Below are positions 7,851 to 16,248 of a stretch of DNA of 18,342 nt, in pieces. The notes beneath the pieces are model-generated. The model had not been told where the DNA came from. It searched no databases and saw only the letters and a program-made list of their open reading frames with translations. The first letter of the stretch is position 1; each line of letters begins with the position of its first letter. Source of the stretch: Clostridiaceae bacterium AF10-41 (lineage in GTDB: Bacteria > Bacillota > Clostridia > Clostridiales > Clostridiaceae); NCBI GenBank assembly GCA_027686065.1, contig JAQCTH010000070.1, forward strand, positions 1 through 18,342, read 5' to 3'. The position numbers and the translations under genes were made by a program.

Positions 7851-9500
7851 TTACATTAATTTACTCTTATGAACATTAAAGGCTGTTTTCCATAATATAA
7901 GATCTAAGATTAATAAAACTACTCCATATATATATATTCCTATATTAAAAAAGTTTGATAAAACATGAAGAATTAATGCTACTAATATAAATGCTATAGA
8001 TAATATAGCAATTCCTACGCTTGAGCCATTATTAGTTCCTTCAAATTTCTCTGAAAATGGATATGCCTTACTGCTAATTAAAAAATTTAATATAGTTATC
8101 AATATAATTGATAAAAATACTATTATAAGATGTTTTATAACTCCTTCTGAAAATATAATTATAAATAATATAGATATAAGTATATATGGTGGTATTACAA
8201 GTTTAAAAAACATACCTTTTATAACACCCTTGTATATCGAAGATATATTTTTAATTGGAGCTACCTCATAAATCCATGCACCACTATACTTTTCAGAGTA
8301 TTTAAGCATTACCACTATATTAGGAATTATTAAAGTGAAAGCATAAATTGAAAGATATAAGCTTGAATTAACTAAATTATTTCTTATACTACTAATACTT
8401 CCTCCTCTAAATCCAACTAACATAAATATAAATGGTAAAATTATTCCCAAGGCAATATTAGGATATACCTTAAGCTTAAATTCTCTCTCTGAGTTAATTA
8501 TTTGCACTGAAAACTTAAAAAAAGCCCTTTCTATTTTATCTTTACAAACTAATTTGCTAATCTTAAGTATAAGCTTATTTTTTTCTTTTGACTTTTCGTT
8601 ATTATTATTTAATTTTTGTAAATACTTTTCAAATACGGGTGTTAATTTCAAATATACAATTAAAGAAATTATAGGGATTATAAGGGATAAAATACTCATT
8701 ATAATTTTATATATCGTTATTCCTTCTCCATCTATAATAGATAATGGTGCTGCAAACCACATAGGCGGCACCAGTATATGCCACGGTTTATAAGTATACA
8801 CAATCTTATCTAAATCAATAAATTGAAATATTCTGGGTAAAATTTGATATATTATAACCATAAATATACTAAGTATAGTTTGTACATAATTTATCATATC
8901 TTTTAACTTTTCTCCATCGAAGAATTTAAGTACTAAAAGATATAATAATGCTGTTATCATAATCATAAATATATCTATAAGTATTATTTCTATTAAAAAT
9001 ATTAAGAAGAATGCTATTCCATATTTAAATGATAATAAAAAAGAAAATCCTACTAATGATAATGTTAAATAAATTATATAAATACAAACATGAGTAATTT
9101 TAGCTGCATTTATAGTTTTACTATCTATACCCTTGGTATATATAATGCTTTTGTCCTTAACATCCAATATAACATAAGAAAAATCTGATATAAATACAGT
9201 CAATATCATAAACATTATTGCTGCAAAATATATAGACATCTGATACATCATATTAATCCTAAATATAAGTGTTAACCCAAAAAATATTCCTATAAATGCA
9301 TATAATATTAATGATTTATAAAATTCATTTGATTCGCCTTTTTTCTTTTTTCTTTCATTATTAAAAACTGTTGCTTTTCGTCTTCCATCCATAGTTAATT
9401 TAGTATTAAGAATTAGTCTTAATATATCATAATCTACTCCTGATTTTTCATAAAAGAATCGTAACTTATCCAATATTTTCAAAACCTTAAAATCCTTCAT
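7851..9500 (-). CDS. ABC exporter permease subunit
   Basis: A 549-residue integral membrane protein. A cytoplasmic, basic N-terminal stretch (about 1-60) is followed by paired helices at about 62-82 and 88-112, a cytoplasmic segment resembling the ILDVKDKSIIYTKGI region of putative ABC exporters (PF16949-like), and further helices to the C-terminus, about a dozen in all. A charged loop near the middle (EKSKEKNKLILKISKL) splits two halves. It begins four bases after the stop of the ATPase gene, with AGAGGT inside the end of that gene, so the two are coupled partners. Substrate unknown; the EcsB and antimicrobial-export permeases are functional analogies only. Confidence 0.85.
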   Translation of the reverse strand: MKDFKVLKILDKLRFFYEKSGVDYDILRLILNTKLTMDGRRKATVFNNERKKKKGESNEFYKSLILYAFIGIFFGLTLIFRINMMYQMSIYFAAIMFMILTVFISDFSYVILDVKDKSIIYTKGIDSKTINAAKITHVCIYIIYLTLSLVGFSFLLSFKYGIAFFLIFLIEIILIDIFMIMITALLYLLVLKFFDGEKLKDMINYVQTILSIFMVIIYQILPRIFQFIDLDKIVYTYKPWHILVPPMWFAAPLSIIDGEGITIYKIIMSILSLIIPIISLIVYLKLTPVFEKYLQKLNNNNEKSKEKNKLILKISKLVCKDKIERAFFKFSVQIINSEREFKLKVYPNIALGIILPFIFMLVGFRGGSISSIRNNLVNSSLYLSIYAFTLIIPNIVVMLKYSEKYSGAWIYEVAPIKNISSIYKGVIKGMFFKLVIPPYILISILFIIIFSEGVIKHLIIVFLSIILITILNFLISSKAYPFSEKFEGTNNGSSVGIAILSIAFILVALILHVLSNFFNIGIYIYGVVLLILDLILWKTAFNVHKSKLM

Positions 9501-9504
9501 AATC

Positions 9505-10287
9505 TTATACCTCTTTAATTACAGATATAAAATTTTCAGCAAGTTCTTTATATTGATTAAATCCTGTAATTTCATTAAAAATATTTTCAAGAGAACTGCC
9601 TTTATGACTATTCTTTAATTCCTCGAAATTTCCATCTGCAACAATCTCTCCATTATTTATTAAAATTATTCTATCACTTATTTTTTCAACTACTTCCATT
9701 ATATGAGATGAATAAAATATTGTTTTTCCTTCCTTTGCAAGATGAGATAGAATTTCTTTTATAATAATTACACTATTTGCATCAAGTCCACTTAAAGGCT
9801 CATCTAAAAATAACATTTCTGGATCATGTATTAAACTTGAAATAAGTATAAGCTTTTGTTTCATTCCTTTCGAATATGATGAAATTCTTTGTTCATAAAC
9901 CTCTTCAATCCCCATTATATTCATTAACTTTCTTGCTTTAGTATCTGCTTTTTCATAATCTATTCCATATAATTGAGCTATAAATGTGAGGTATTCCTTT
10001 CCTGTTAGACTATCATATATTTCTGGAACCTCAGGGACATATCCTATTTTTCTTTTATAATTATCATCTATTTTTGAAATGTCTTCACCAAAAATTTTAA
10101 TTTCTCCAGTATATCCTGTAAGTAATCCCATAATTAACTTTACTGTAGTGCTTTTCCCTGCACCATTTGGTCCTATATACCCTATTATGCTACCTTTATT
10201 TATTTTAAGATTTATTTCTTTTAAAACATCTTTTTCTCCAAAACTCTTTTTTAAATTTATTAATTCTAATACTATATCATCATACAT
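9505..10287 (-). CDS. ABC transporter ATP-binding protein
   Basis: A 260-residue ATPase of the EcsA/CcmA-like exporter class. Walker A GPNGAGKST at 39-47; the Q-loop position reads YVPEVPEIY, with Glu in place of Gln as in many proteins of this class; signature YSKGM at 138-142; Walker B MLFLDEP at 158-164 with catalytic E163; D-loop SGLD; switch H195 (SSHIME). It powers the permease encoded four bases downstream. GGGGAG lies eight bases before ATG 10287. Its own promoter candidate is at 10309-10337; readthrough from the genes upstream is also possible since I see no terminator in the 71-base gap. Confidence 0.95.
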   Translation of the reverse strand: MYDDIVLELINLKKSFGEKDVLKEINLKINKGSIIGYIGPNGAGKSTTVKLIMGLLTGYTGEIKIFGEDISKIDDNYKRKIGYVPEVPEIYDSLTGKEYLTFIAQLYGIDYEKADTKARKLMNIMGIEEVYEQRISSYSKGMKQKLILISSLIHDPEMLFLDEPLSGLDANSVIIIKEILSHLAKEGKTIFYSSHIMEVVEKISDRIILINNGEIVADGNFEELKNSHKGSSLENIFNEITGFNQYKELAENFISVIKEV

Positions 10288-10308
10288 AAAATCATCTCCC
10301 CTTAGATA

Positions 10309-10337
10309 ATTTTACAATATATTTAATCCTTTGTAAA
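10309..10337 (-). promoter_or_regulatory. sigma-A-type promoter of the ABC exporter pair
   Basis: Minus-strand TTTACA (10332-10337), spacer of exactly 17 bases, TAAAAT (10309-10314): five of six matches in each box. It lies 22 bases before ATG 10287, giving a short leader with the GGGGAG site. Confidence 0.6.
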
Positions 10338-10358
10338 TTTTTTCTAAAGATTGTGTTT

Positions 10359-11333
10359 TTATTTTTGATTGTTATATAGTCTATAGTTTAATATAAAAAT
10401 TCTTTTCATATTCAATAAATCTTCCATATCATTCAAAAATTGTAAAAGCTGTGCCCTATTTTCAAACTCTTCTCTTGTTTTAGGTAGAGACATCTTTTTA
10501 AAGTCATTTTTTAATATTTCTAATTCATCAAGCAATTCTTCACAATCATTTGCTTCTTCTATTTGATTTGCTATTTTTTGTGTAAAACTAGATATCATAT
10601 ATGTTTGTTCAAATGACATATAAAACTTTTCAAAATGAGTTCTAAGCTTTTTTATAATATTAAATTGATTCTTTCTCATATTCATATAGTCAGTATAATA
10701 AGATTCACTTTTAAAAAAGCTATTATTTACTATTTTATAAGCTCTTTCACAACTTTCATTTATCCTTTTTTCCAAAGTATTCATTATTATTTCTTCATCA
10801 ATATCCACCGTATAAGTAACAAGTGATTTTGCCATCTTAGATAAAATAACTTTATAGCTATCTTCTATATATTCCTTATCTACATTAAATTTATGTTGAA
10901 GAGAAGGCATAAATAAATTAGCTATAGATGCTATACCAATTCCAATTATCATTAGTAAAATTTCATTTATTATCCAATATAGGTTTATTGGATTTGCAAT
11001 AAGTAAATGTGTAGATAATACAACAGCAGGCACCATTCCTTCTGATATATTTAATTTTGATGTTAATGGTATAAAAATTAAAAGGAATATTGCGAAAGTA
11101 ATAGCATTCTGCCCAATAACCTTATATACTAAAAAAGATAATATAATAGCTAAAATACAAGCAACCACTCTATTTTTACCTACTATTAATGCTTTTCTTC
11201 TAGTATCTTGAATACTTAGAATTGCTATAACTGCTGCTACTGTTGAAAACTGTAAATTTAGCATATTTGCAAATATTAAAGTTACTGCTGCTGATACAGC
11301 CATCTTCACCGCTAGATTATTTATATATTTCAT
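10359..11333 (-). CDS. aromatic acid exporter (ArAE/FUSC-like) family membrane protein
   Basis: A 324-residue protein with an N-terminal ArAE_1 (PF06081)-type domain: five or so hydrophobic helices between residues 9 and 143, with conserved stretches FSTVAAVIAILSIQDTRRKA and VPAVVLSTHLLIA. The second half (150-320) is a soluble, helical, charged domain as in B. subtilis YqjA-like proteins (DUF939 C-terminal type). Single half-size ArAE proteins of this kind are common in Firmicutes; the substrate is unproven and aromatic acids are a family-name inference. AGGAGGT precedes ATG 11333 and only 19 bases separate it from the radical SAM gene upstream, so the two are probably one transcript. Confidence 0.85.
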   Translation of the reverse strand: MKYINNLAVKMAVSAAVTLIFANMLNLQFSTVAAVIAILSIQDTRRKALIVGKNRVVACILAIILSFLVYKVIGQNAITFAIFLLIFIPLTSKLNISEGMVPAVVLSTHLLIANPINLYWIINEILLMIIGIGIASIANLFMPSLQHKFNVDKEYIEDSYKVILSKMAKSLVTYTVDIDEEIIMNTLEKRINESCERAYKIVNNSFFKSESYYTDYMNMRKNQFNIIKKLRTHFEKFYMSFEQTYMISSFTQKIANQIEEANDCEELLDELEILKNDFKKMSLPKTREEFENRAQLLQFLNDMEDLLNMKRIFILNYRLYNNQK

Positions 11334-11352
11334 TTTTACCTCCTACTGACAT

Positions 11353-12228
11353 TTACTTAAAACTTCTTTTTGCATAACCGCATCTTTTACATAAATCTTC
11401 TACTGCACGTCTTCTTGAAAATCCATCATATATTTTTTTAGATCTTTCTGAATTAATTATATCTTCTAAGTTGCTTTTTAATATATTTCCTAAGGGTATA
11501 TTCCCTTCACTATCTAAACAGCAAGGGACTACAGTTCCATCAACTAATATGCCAATTTGGTCTCTTAATCCATAGCAAAATACCTCTTCACTTATTAAAG
11601 ATAAATTTGAATCTGGCCACATAAATTTTTCTGCCATATTTAAATACACTTTATCTTTTAATTTTAAATTTCTTTTTTCCTTTAATGCTTCAAATAAGTC
11701 AAAATTTAAATTAAGCTTATCTTCAATTAATTTTACTATTTGTAAATTTAAATCATTACTTGCTTTTAATTCTTCTGTATCTATATTCCAAAGTCTAAGA
11801 GAACATATGGTGTCACTTTTTATTGTAGATACATTAATAAAATCCAATACATCATTAATATATTTATAAAATTCTATATTATTATTATTCGCTTCAAAAC
11901 TATGCAATGAAAAATTTATTTGTCGTACTGCATTTGATGATATTAATATATCTTTAACTTTTCTTATTAAAGTTCCATTAGTTGTTATATTTATATTAAA
12001 ATTTTCTTCTTTTGCAATATTAATAAATTCTTCTAAATTATTATTTAAAAATGGTTCCCCCATTAAGTGAAAATAAATATGATTAGTATATCCCTTTATT
12101 TTACCTACTATTACTTTAAAATCTTCTATACTCATAAACCTCAATTCTCTACTTGTTTTAGGACAAAAATCGCAACTCAAATTACAAATGTTGGTAGTTT
12201 CTATATATATTTTCTTGAATCTTGTCAT
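11353..12228 (-). CDS. radical SAM/SPASM domain protein
   Basis: A 291-residue radical S-adenosylmethionine enzyme. The cluster motif CNLSCDFC places the three 4Fe-4S ligands at C15, C19 and C22; FHLMGEPFLN is the family's GE motif, and TTNGT follows in the next strand. The C-terminal region is a compact SPASM-type domain with C218, C236-C237 (VPCC) and C280/C283 (CKRC), ending in a basic tail. SPASM proteins usually modify peptides or proteins; no precursor peptide gene is seen beside it. GAGG lies seven bases before ATG 12228. It heads a run of minus-strand genes, followed after 19 bases by an exporter-like membrane protein. Substrate unknown; a mature-enzyme activator role is also possible. 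Confidence 0.9.
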   Translation of the reverse strand: MTRFKKIYIETTNICNLSCDFCPKTSRELRFMSIEDFKVIVGKIKGYTNHIYFHLMGEPFLNNNLEEFINIAKEENFNINITTNGTLIRKVKDILISSNAVRQINFSLHSFEANNNNIEFYKYINDVLDFINVSTIKSDTICSLRLWNIDTEELKASNDLNLQIVKLIEDKLNLNFDLFEALKEKRNLKLKDKVYLNMAEKFMWPDSNLSLISEEVFCYGLRDQIGILVDGTVVPCCLDSEGNIPLGNILKSNLEDIINSERSKKIYDGFSRRRAVEDLCKRCGYAKRSFK

Positions 12229-12350
12229 TTACTTTCCTCTTTTCTATATACTCTAAAAACAATTTATCATATTATTGGCTTCTTTCCAAACATATTTAAA
12301 TTTTATGACGAACTTAAATTGTAACATAATTAAATGATTTACTATATATT

Positions 12351-12356
12351 TATAAT
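12351..12356 (+). promoter_or_regulatory. candidate -10 box of the J-like gene
   Basis: TATAAT 33 bases before the TTG start. No good -35 at standard spacing; an alternative pairing is TTGTAA (12319-12324) with TATATA 18 bases further on. Weak. Confidence 0.3.
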
Positions 12357-12388
12357 AAGTATATAAATATGAAGGATGTGAAATTATT

Positions 12389-12910
12389 TTGGACCCATAT
12401 AAAATTTTAGGAGTTACACCTACTTCATCCAATGAAGAAATTAAAAGAGCTTATAAGAACATATTAGATGAGTATAGTTCTAATGATTCAGATTTCAATT
12501 CTCGTCCTCTTGCTGAAGAAGTGCTTTCTGAAGCTAATATGGCTTATGATGTATTGGTTAATGGAGCTATATATCAAGAAATCCGTACACTTATAGATAA
12601 TAACAATATTCCTATTGCTGAAAGCAAGTTAAATGTTTTGGATCTGAAAAATTCTGCTGAATGGAATTATTTAAAAGGATTTGTATATTTTAAAAAAGGT
12701 TGGTTTGATATGGGGGTTCAGCATATAGTAACAGCAAATGAACTTGATCCCAGTAATTCTGAATATGCTAAAACTTTAAACACATTAAAGACTCGTTCTA
12801 ATGAAATAATAAATTATTATAAGCAAAACAATCCTCAAGGTGCTCCTCAAAATAACATGAATGCTTGTGGTGGTGGTAATATGGGTGGCGCTGGAGGCGG
12901 AATGTGCTAA
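12389..12910 (+). CDS. J-domain-like, TPR-containing protein with Gly/Cys tail; TTG start
   Basis: A 173-residue protein. Residues 1-58 align with a J domain (DPYKILGVTPTSSNEEIKRA start, then ANMAYDVLVN), but the loop that should hold HPD reads LDEYSSNDSDF, so the Hsp70-stimulating motif is absent. Residues about 88-130 look like a TPR unit (WNYLKGFVYFKKGWFDMGVQ, LDPSNSEYAKTL). The tail is glycine-rich with two cysteines (ACGGGNMGGAGGGMC). The start is TTG: LDPYKILGV begins just where the family begins with MDPYKILGV, no in-frame ATG lies upstream, and GAAGGA is about 13 bases before it. Clostridia carry related J/TPR proteins with cysteine-rich tails. A co-chaperone or scaffold role is only inferred. 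It is divergent from the radical SAM gene. Confidence 0.8.
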   Translation: MDPYKILGVTPTSSNEEIKRAYKNILDEYSSNDSDFNSRPLAEEVLSEANMAYDVLVNGAIYQEIRTLIDNNNIPIAESKLNVLDLKNSAEWNYLKGFVYFKKGWFDMGVQHIVTANELDPSNSEYAKTLNTLKTRSNEIINYYKQNNPQGAPQNNMNACGGGNMGGAGGGMC

Positions 12911-12923
12911 TATTATAAAAAAC

Positions 12924-12953
12924 GGGATGATAATTTTAATTATTTACCATCCC
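12924..12953. terminator. bidirectional terminator between J-like gene and second receptor
   Basis: GGGATG (12924-12929) pairs with CATCCC (12948-12953); after one A-C mismatch three more pairs follow. A-run on the left (about 12917-12922) and TTATTTTT on the right suit both directions. It lies 13 bases after the J-like stop and 18 before the receptor stop. Confidence 0.8.
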
Positions 12954-12971
12954 TTATTTTTATAAACTATT

Positions 12972-14309
12972 TTAAGACCATTCTTGATAAATATTAAATT
13001 TATCAAGAAGTTCATTCATATTAGCTGTCTTATTGGCTAAATTATTAGAACTTGAAGCCACTAATTTAGTATGTTTTTTAAGATCTTCAGAAGATGCTGA
13101 TATTTCTTCTGCTGAGGCTGCTATTTCTTCTGATAATGCTGAAACTTCTTGTACAGTCTCTAAAAGAATAGCTTTATCCTCTTCTATCTTAGTAAAAGAA
13201 TTATTAATATCTTTTATTTTAGGACTAATACTCTTAACAGAATTAGATATATTATTAAAAGATGTAATGGTTGATTCAACAACATTTTTTTGATTATCTA
13301 ATCCCTTTCCCATATCTTCTGTTTCACCTGATATTATTTTTACACTATCAAATATATTATTTAATATATTATAGATATTATTTGACGCTTCCTTAGATGT
13401 TTCGGCTAATGATTTTACTTCTTCTGCTACAACTGCAAAGCCTTTTCCTGCCTCTCCAACTCTTGCTGCTTCAATTGCTGCATTTAGTGCTAAAAGGTTT
13501 GTCTGATCTGATATTTCATCTATTAATACAGATATATTTCTAACTGTCTCTATATCATTATTCATATTTTTTATACTTTCAATAAATGTTGTAAATTTTT
13601 TATCGAAAGAATTAATAGAATCAATTAAATTCTTCATATCTATATTACTTTTTTCTGAATCTTTATCAATTTCTTTAGAAACAATTTTTATATTTTTAAT
13701 ATTACCTTCTGTTTCCTTAATGCTCTCTCCTAGTTTGTTAACAATACTAACTATATGTAACAATTCATTTGATTGCTTATTTGTTCCATTTGCTACCTCA
13801 TTTATTGATAAATATATATTTTCTGCTGATTGACTAAGTTCTTCTGAAACATAGGCTAAGGTAGCTGAATCTTCTAAAATATCGTTAGATGAATTTATTA
13901 CACCACCTATCATATTATTTACTTCAGTTTTAGTATTTTCAATAGCTTTACATATATCACCGATTTCATCACTTCTATTTAAATGCTTTTCATGAAAGCT
14001 CATTTTAAGATTACCATTTGAAAAATCATTCATGCTAGTTGTTATTAACTTAAGTGTTTTACCAATAGTTTTTGTAACTAGCAATATTATTATTATACTT
14101 ACTATAAGTATTATCAATGAAGATATTGTCAAGGAAAAAGCTAATCCTTTTAATTCTTTTAATAAATCCTTATTTCCAACTGTTATACCTATTTTAGCTA
14201 ATGATTTATTGACGAAATAATATACTGTTAACGATATCATAGTTAGCTGTAAAATAACTATTCCTATAAAATACATAACTAATTTGCTAGTAAATTTTTT
14301 AGCACCCAT
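12972..14309 (-). CDS. methyl-accepting chemotaxis protein with minimal outer loop
   Basis: A 445-residue chemoreceptor. Membrane helices at about 11-33 and 57-80 are joined by only some 22 outer residues, so there is no extracellular sensor domain. A HAMP domain (about 80-135) and the cytoplasmic coiled coil follow; the hairpin tip carries the MCP signature ([20 protein letters not shown], then [16 protein letters not shown]), close to but not the same as the receptor at 2989-4770. Receptors of this design sense through the membrane, HAMP or cytoplasmic ligands. GGGGG-type site nine bases before ATG 14309, promoter with extended -10 at 14353-14361. No partner genes nearby; probably single-gene transcript. 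Confidence 0.93.
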   Translation of the reverse strand: MGAKKFTSKLVMYFIGIVILQLTMISLTVYYFVNKSLAKIGITVGNKDLLKELKGLAFSLTISSLIILIVSIIIILLVTKTIGKTLKLITTSMNDFSNGNLKMSFHEKHLNRSDEIGDICKAIENTKTEVNNMIGGVINSSNDILEDSATLAYVSEELSQSAENIYLSINEVANGTNKQSNELLHIVSIVNKLGESIKETEGNIKNIKIVSKEIDKDSEKSNIDMKNLIDSINSFDKKFTTFIESIKNMNNDIETVRNISVLIDEISDQTNLLALNAAIEAARVGEAGKGFAVVAEEVKSLAETSKEASNNIYNILNNIFDSVKIISGETEDMGKGLDNQKNVVESTITSFNNISNSVKSISPKIKDINNSFTKIEEDKAILLETVQEVSALSEEIAASAEEISASSEDLKKHTKLVASSSNNLANKTANMNELLDKFNIYQEWS

Positions 14310-14352
14310 AACTTCATCCCCCTATTTAATTAAGTTTATATATAGCAATTTA

Positions 14353-14361
14353 ATTATACCA
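14353..14361 (-). promoter_or_regulatory. extended -10 promoter of the second receptor
   Basis: Minus-strand TGGTATAAT, a perfect -10 with the TGn extension; the -35 region is poor, as expected for this class. It lies about 44 bases before ATG 14309. TATACCATA (14355-14363) recurs inverted at 14398-14406, so a dimeric regulator could bind across it. Confidence 0.55.
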
Positions 14362-14471
14362 TATTATGTTAATATTTTTTACTACTTTAATTAAAATTAT
14401 GGTATATTTATTTAGATACATTAATATTACGAGTAAGTTAAATCAAAATAAAAAACTTACAATAAACTTAA

Positions 14472-14500
14472 AAGTCACCATAGTTTAGATATGGTGACTT
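14472..14500 (-). terminator. hairpin downstream of the 137-residue protein gene
   Basis: Perfect 11-bp stem (14472-14482 with 14490-14500; core AGTCACCAT), 7-base loop. In the minus direction TTTTAAG follows directly and a TTTTTT run comes about 17 bases later, so termination is plausible but the U-tract is imperfect. Confidence 0.6.
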
Positions 14501-14527
14501 AGCTATAATGTTAATATCATTATTATT

Positions 14528-14941
14528 TTACTCTAATTGAGTTATTAACCTTCTCATTACATCCTTTAGCTTTCCTTCGCCAATCTCTTCATGAGTTATT
14601 GCGATTACAAGTTTTATATCATTGTCTGATATATCCCATTTATATGCCTTTATATCCATTATTGATTCATCTGGCAAAATATCTTCCATATCAGTAGCTA
14701 ACTCTTCTGATAAGCTTATATATTCATCAAAAAGTTCGTCCTCACTTAAATTCTCTATGCTGTAATCCTCTTCTATAATTCCATTTAAAGTATCTATACC
14801 TATACTTAAATTGAATGCTAGCATATCTTCCCTTTTAGTTCCTTTACTCATATCCTTAATAACTTTAAATTCTGTGTTAGTTTCAATTTCATTTTTTACT
14901 TCTTCTGTATCAACTACTTTTCTTCCAAATGCAATATACAT
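14528..14941 (-). CDS. unrecognised small acidic protein
   Basis: A 137-residue soluble protein that I do not recognise. It has no signal peptide or membrane segment and is strongly acidic, notably between residues 60 and 95 (EEDYSIENLSEDELFDEY). It ends in a mixed region (IKLVIAITHEEIGEG) and a basic helix. GGAGGTG lies close before ATG 14941. The gene follows the CmpB-like gene by 43 bases on the same strand and is followed by a hairpin, so it is probably the last gene of that transcript. Codon use is like its neighbours and the ribosome binding site is strong, so I take it as a real gene of unknown function. Confidence 0.75.
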   Translation of the reverse strand: MYIAFGRKVVDTEEVKNEIETNTEFKVIKDMSKGTKREDMLAFNLSIGIDTLNGIIEEDYSIENLSEDELFDEYISLSEELATDMEDILPDESIMDIKAYKWDISDNDIKLVIAITHEEIGEGKLKDVMRRLITQLE

Positions 14942-14984
14942 AATTACACCTCCATAATATTAAATCTTTGCATGTTTTTAAAAA

Positions 14985-15668
14985 TTATTCATGCTTATTT
15001 TTTTGTCTTAGATCTTTAAGTAACTCTTTAAACCTTTTAAGCTCTTCCATATATTTTTTATGCTCTAATTGTGGAAAGGCTTCAATAAATCTTCTTTGTC
15101 TATTTAGCTTAAATTCCTTTTTAATATCCTTAAAAATATTCATATTTTTAAGGATATTATTTAAATTAATTATGCCTTTAACTGTTATAACTATATCCAT
15201 TAATAAAATAACGCTACATAAAATGGCTATTATTATTATAGTAATCATATTAAATCTATTTATAATATTTTTTACAGTTGGATGTATTACTTTAATTAAC
15301 ACAACTGATAATGTTGCAAATAGTGTTGAATTAAACAAGCAAACTCTTCCTTTTATATTAAATTTTCTATTAGAATAATTCCAGAGCCTTGTATGAAAAA
15401 CATATTCTAACAATATATCTGCAATAAATTCAATAATTGAAGCAATTACACCTCCAAGAATAAATATTAAAATTGCTGAATTAACATTAATCCAATTCAT
15501 TATATATAAAACAAATAACGCCCCGAATCCATAGACAGGACAAACTGGACCTTTTAAAAACCCGCGATTTATAAATTTTCTAACTGGTATTGAACAATAA
15601 AAAACTTCACATATCCATCCTAAGAAACTGTATATACTAAAATATAGTACAATATTTAAAAACTCCAT
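14985..15668 (-). CDS. CmpB-like putative ABC-transporter type IV membrane protein (PF06541)
   Basis: A 227-residue membrane protein with the PF06541 N-terminal pattern: a first helix (FSIYSFLGWICEVFYCS), then RGFLKGPVCPVYGFGAL, with a second helix, and further hydrophobic segments at about 65-92, 108-130 and 140-163. The last 50 residues are basic and helical (RRFIEAFPQLEHKKY and on). The family is listed as a putative ABC permease but lacks a clear ATPase partner here, so the transport role is uncertain. GGAGGA lies before ATG 15668. A TATAAT at 15697-15702 may be a local -10 box, though the gene may also be read from the small gene 79 bases upstream. Confidence 0.85.
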   Translation of the reverse strand: MEFLNIVLYFSIYSFLGWICEVFYCSIPVRKFINRGFLKGPVCPVYGFGALFVLYIMNWINVNSAILIFILGGVIASIIEFIADILLEYVFHTRLWNYSNRKFNIKGRVCLFNSTLFATLSVVLIKVIHPTVKNIINRFNMITIIIIAILCSVILLMDIVITVKGIINLNNILKNMNIFKDIKKEFKLNRQRRFIEAFPQLEHKKYMEELKRFKELLKDLRQKNKHE

Positions 15669-15747
15669 AAAAATCCTCCTCGGACATCGTTACCATATTA
15701 TAATACTATTTATAAATCTTTAGTTTCTTATATATAAATATCTTTTG

Positions 15748-16086
15748 TTATTTTTTTATATCTATAGTCTCTATTACTTCATTAAATAATTTATTATAAA
15801 AATTATCAAAACCATCGTCTTCTAATTGTATTTCCTCATTATCATTTATATAAAACTTGTCCATAGTAGATACTATTAGATCAAACTTTTTCAAATTATT
15901 TTCTTCTAGTAAAACATTGTAAAGATATGATAAATGATTTTGCATATATTTTTGCATTTCCTTAACATCTGAGTCCTTTAATCTTCCTTCTTCATAAAGT
16001 CTCTTAATTGGTCCATTTCTAAAAATGAAATAAGTTGATGCTTTAGTTATTCTTACAATATAATCTTTTGGTATCTTATTATTCAT
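15748..16086 (-). CDS. unrecognised small conserved-looking protein
   Basis: A 112-residue soluble protein that I cannot assign. No membrane segment or metal motif is seen. The first 60 residues are helical and amphipathic (YIVRITKASTYFIFRNGPIK, then KDSDVKEMQKYMQNHLSYLY), followed by an acidic patch (NDNEEIQLEDDG). The ribosome binding site region GAGGTGAGGG precedes ATG 16086 and a good promoter lies at 16119-16146. It faces the zinc-ribbon gene divergently across 162 bases and precedes the CmpB-like gene on the same strand. Confidence 0.75.
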   Translation of the reverse strand: MNNKIPKDYIVRITKASTYFIFRNGPIKRLYEEGRLKDSDVKEMQKYMQNHLSYLYNVLLEENNLKKFDLIVSTMDKFYINDNEEIQLEDDGFDNFYNKLFNEVIETIDIKK

Positions 16087-16118
16087 TATCCCTCACCTCA
16101 TACTTTATTCATATGTAT

Positions 16119-16146
16119 ATTTTACATTTATAGTATTAAAATACAA
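16119..16146 (-). promoter_or_regulatory. sigma-A-type promoter of the 112-residue protein gene
   Basis: Minus-strand TTGTAT (16141-16146), 16-base spacer, TAAAAT (16119-16124), about 33 bases before ATG 16086. Confidence 0.5.
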
Positions 16147-16187
16147 CTTAATTATGTGTTAATAAATTGTTACATTTAGTATATAGA

Positions 16188-16216
16188 TTGATTGTATCAA
16201 TTCTTTATATTATAAT
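16188..16216 (+). promoter_or_regulatory. strong sigma-A promoter of the zinc-ribbon membrane protein
   Basis: TTGATT (16188-16193), exactly 17 bases, TATAAT (16211-16216), 32 bases before ATG 16249. The best promoter match in the window. Confidence 0.75.
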
Positions 16217-16248
16217 ATATTTTAAATATATTTAACAGAGGTGTTAAA

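Noticed and set aside
12067..12324. Plus-strand frame across the radical SAM N-terminus and the intergenic gap
   Set aside because: Mostly antisense to the CxxxCxxC region; no ribosome binding site and residue composition typical of AT-rich noise.
12369..12391. ATG 12369 or GTG 12378 as start of the J-like gene
   Set aside because: Neither is in frame with it; the protein family starts exactly at the TTG codon.
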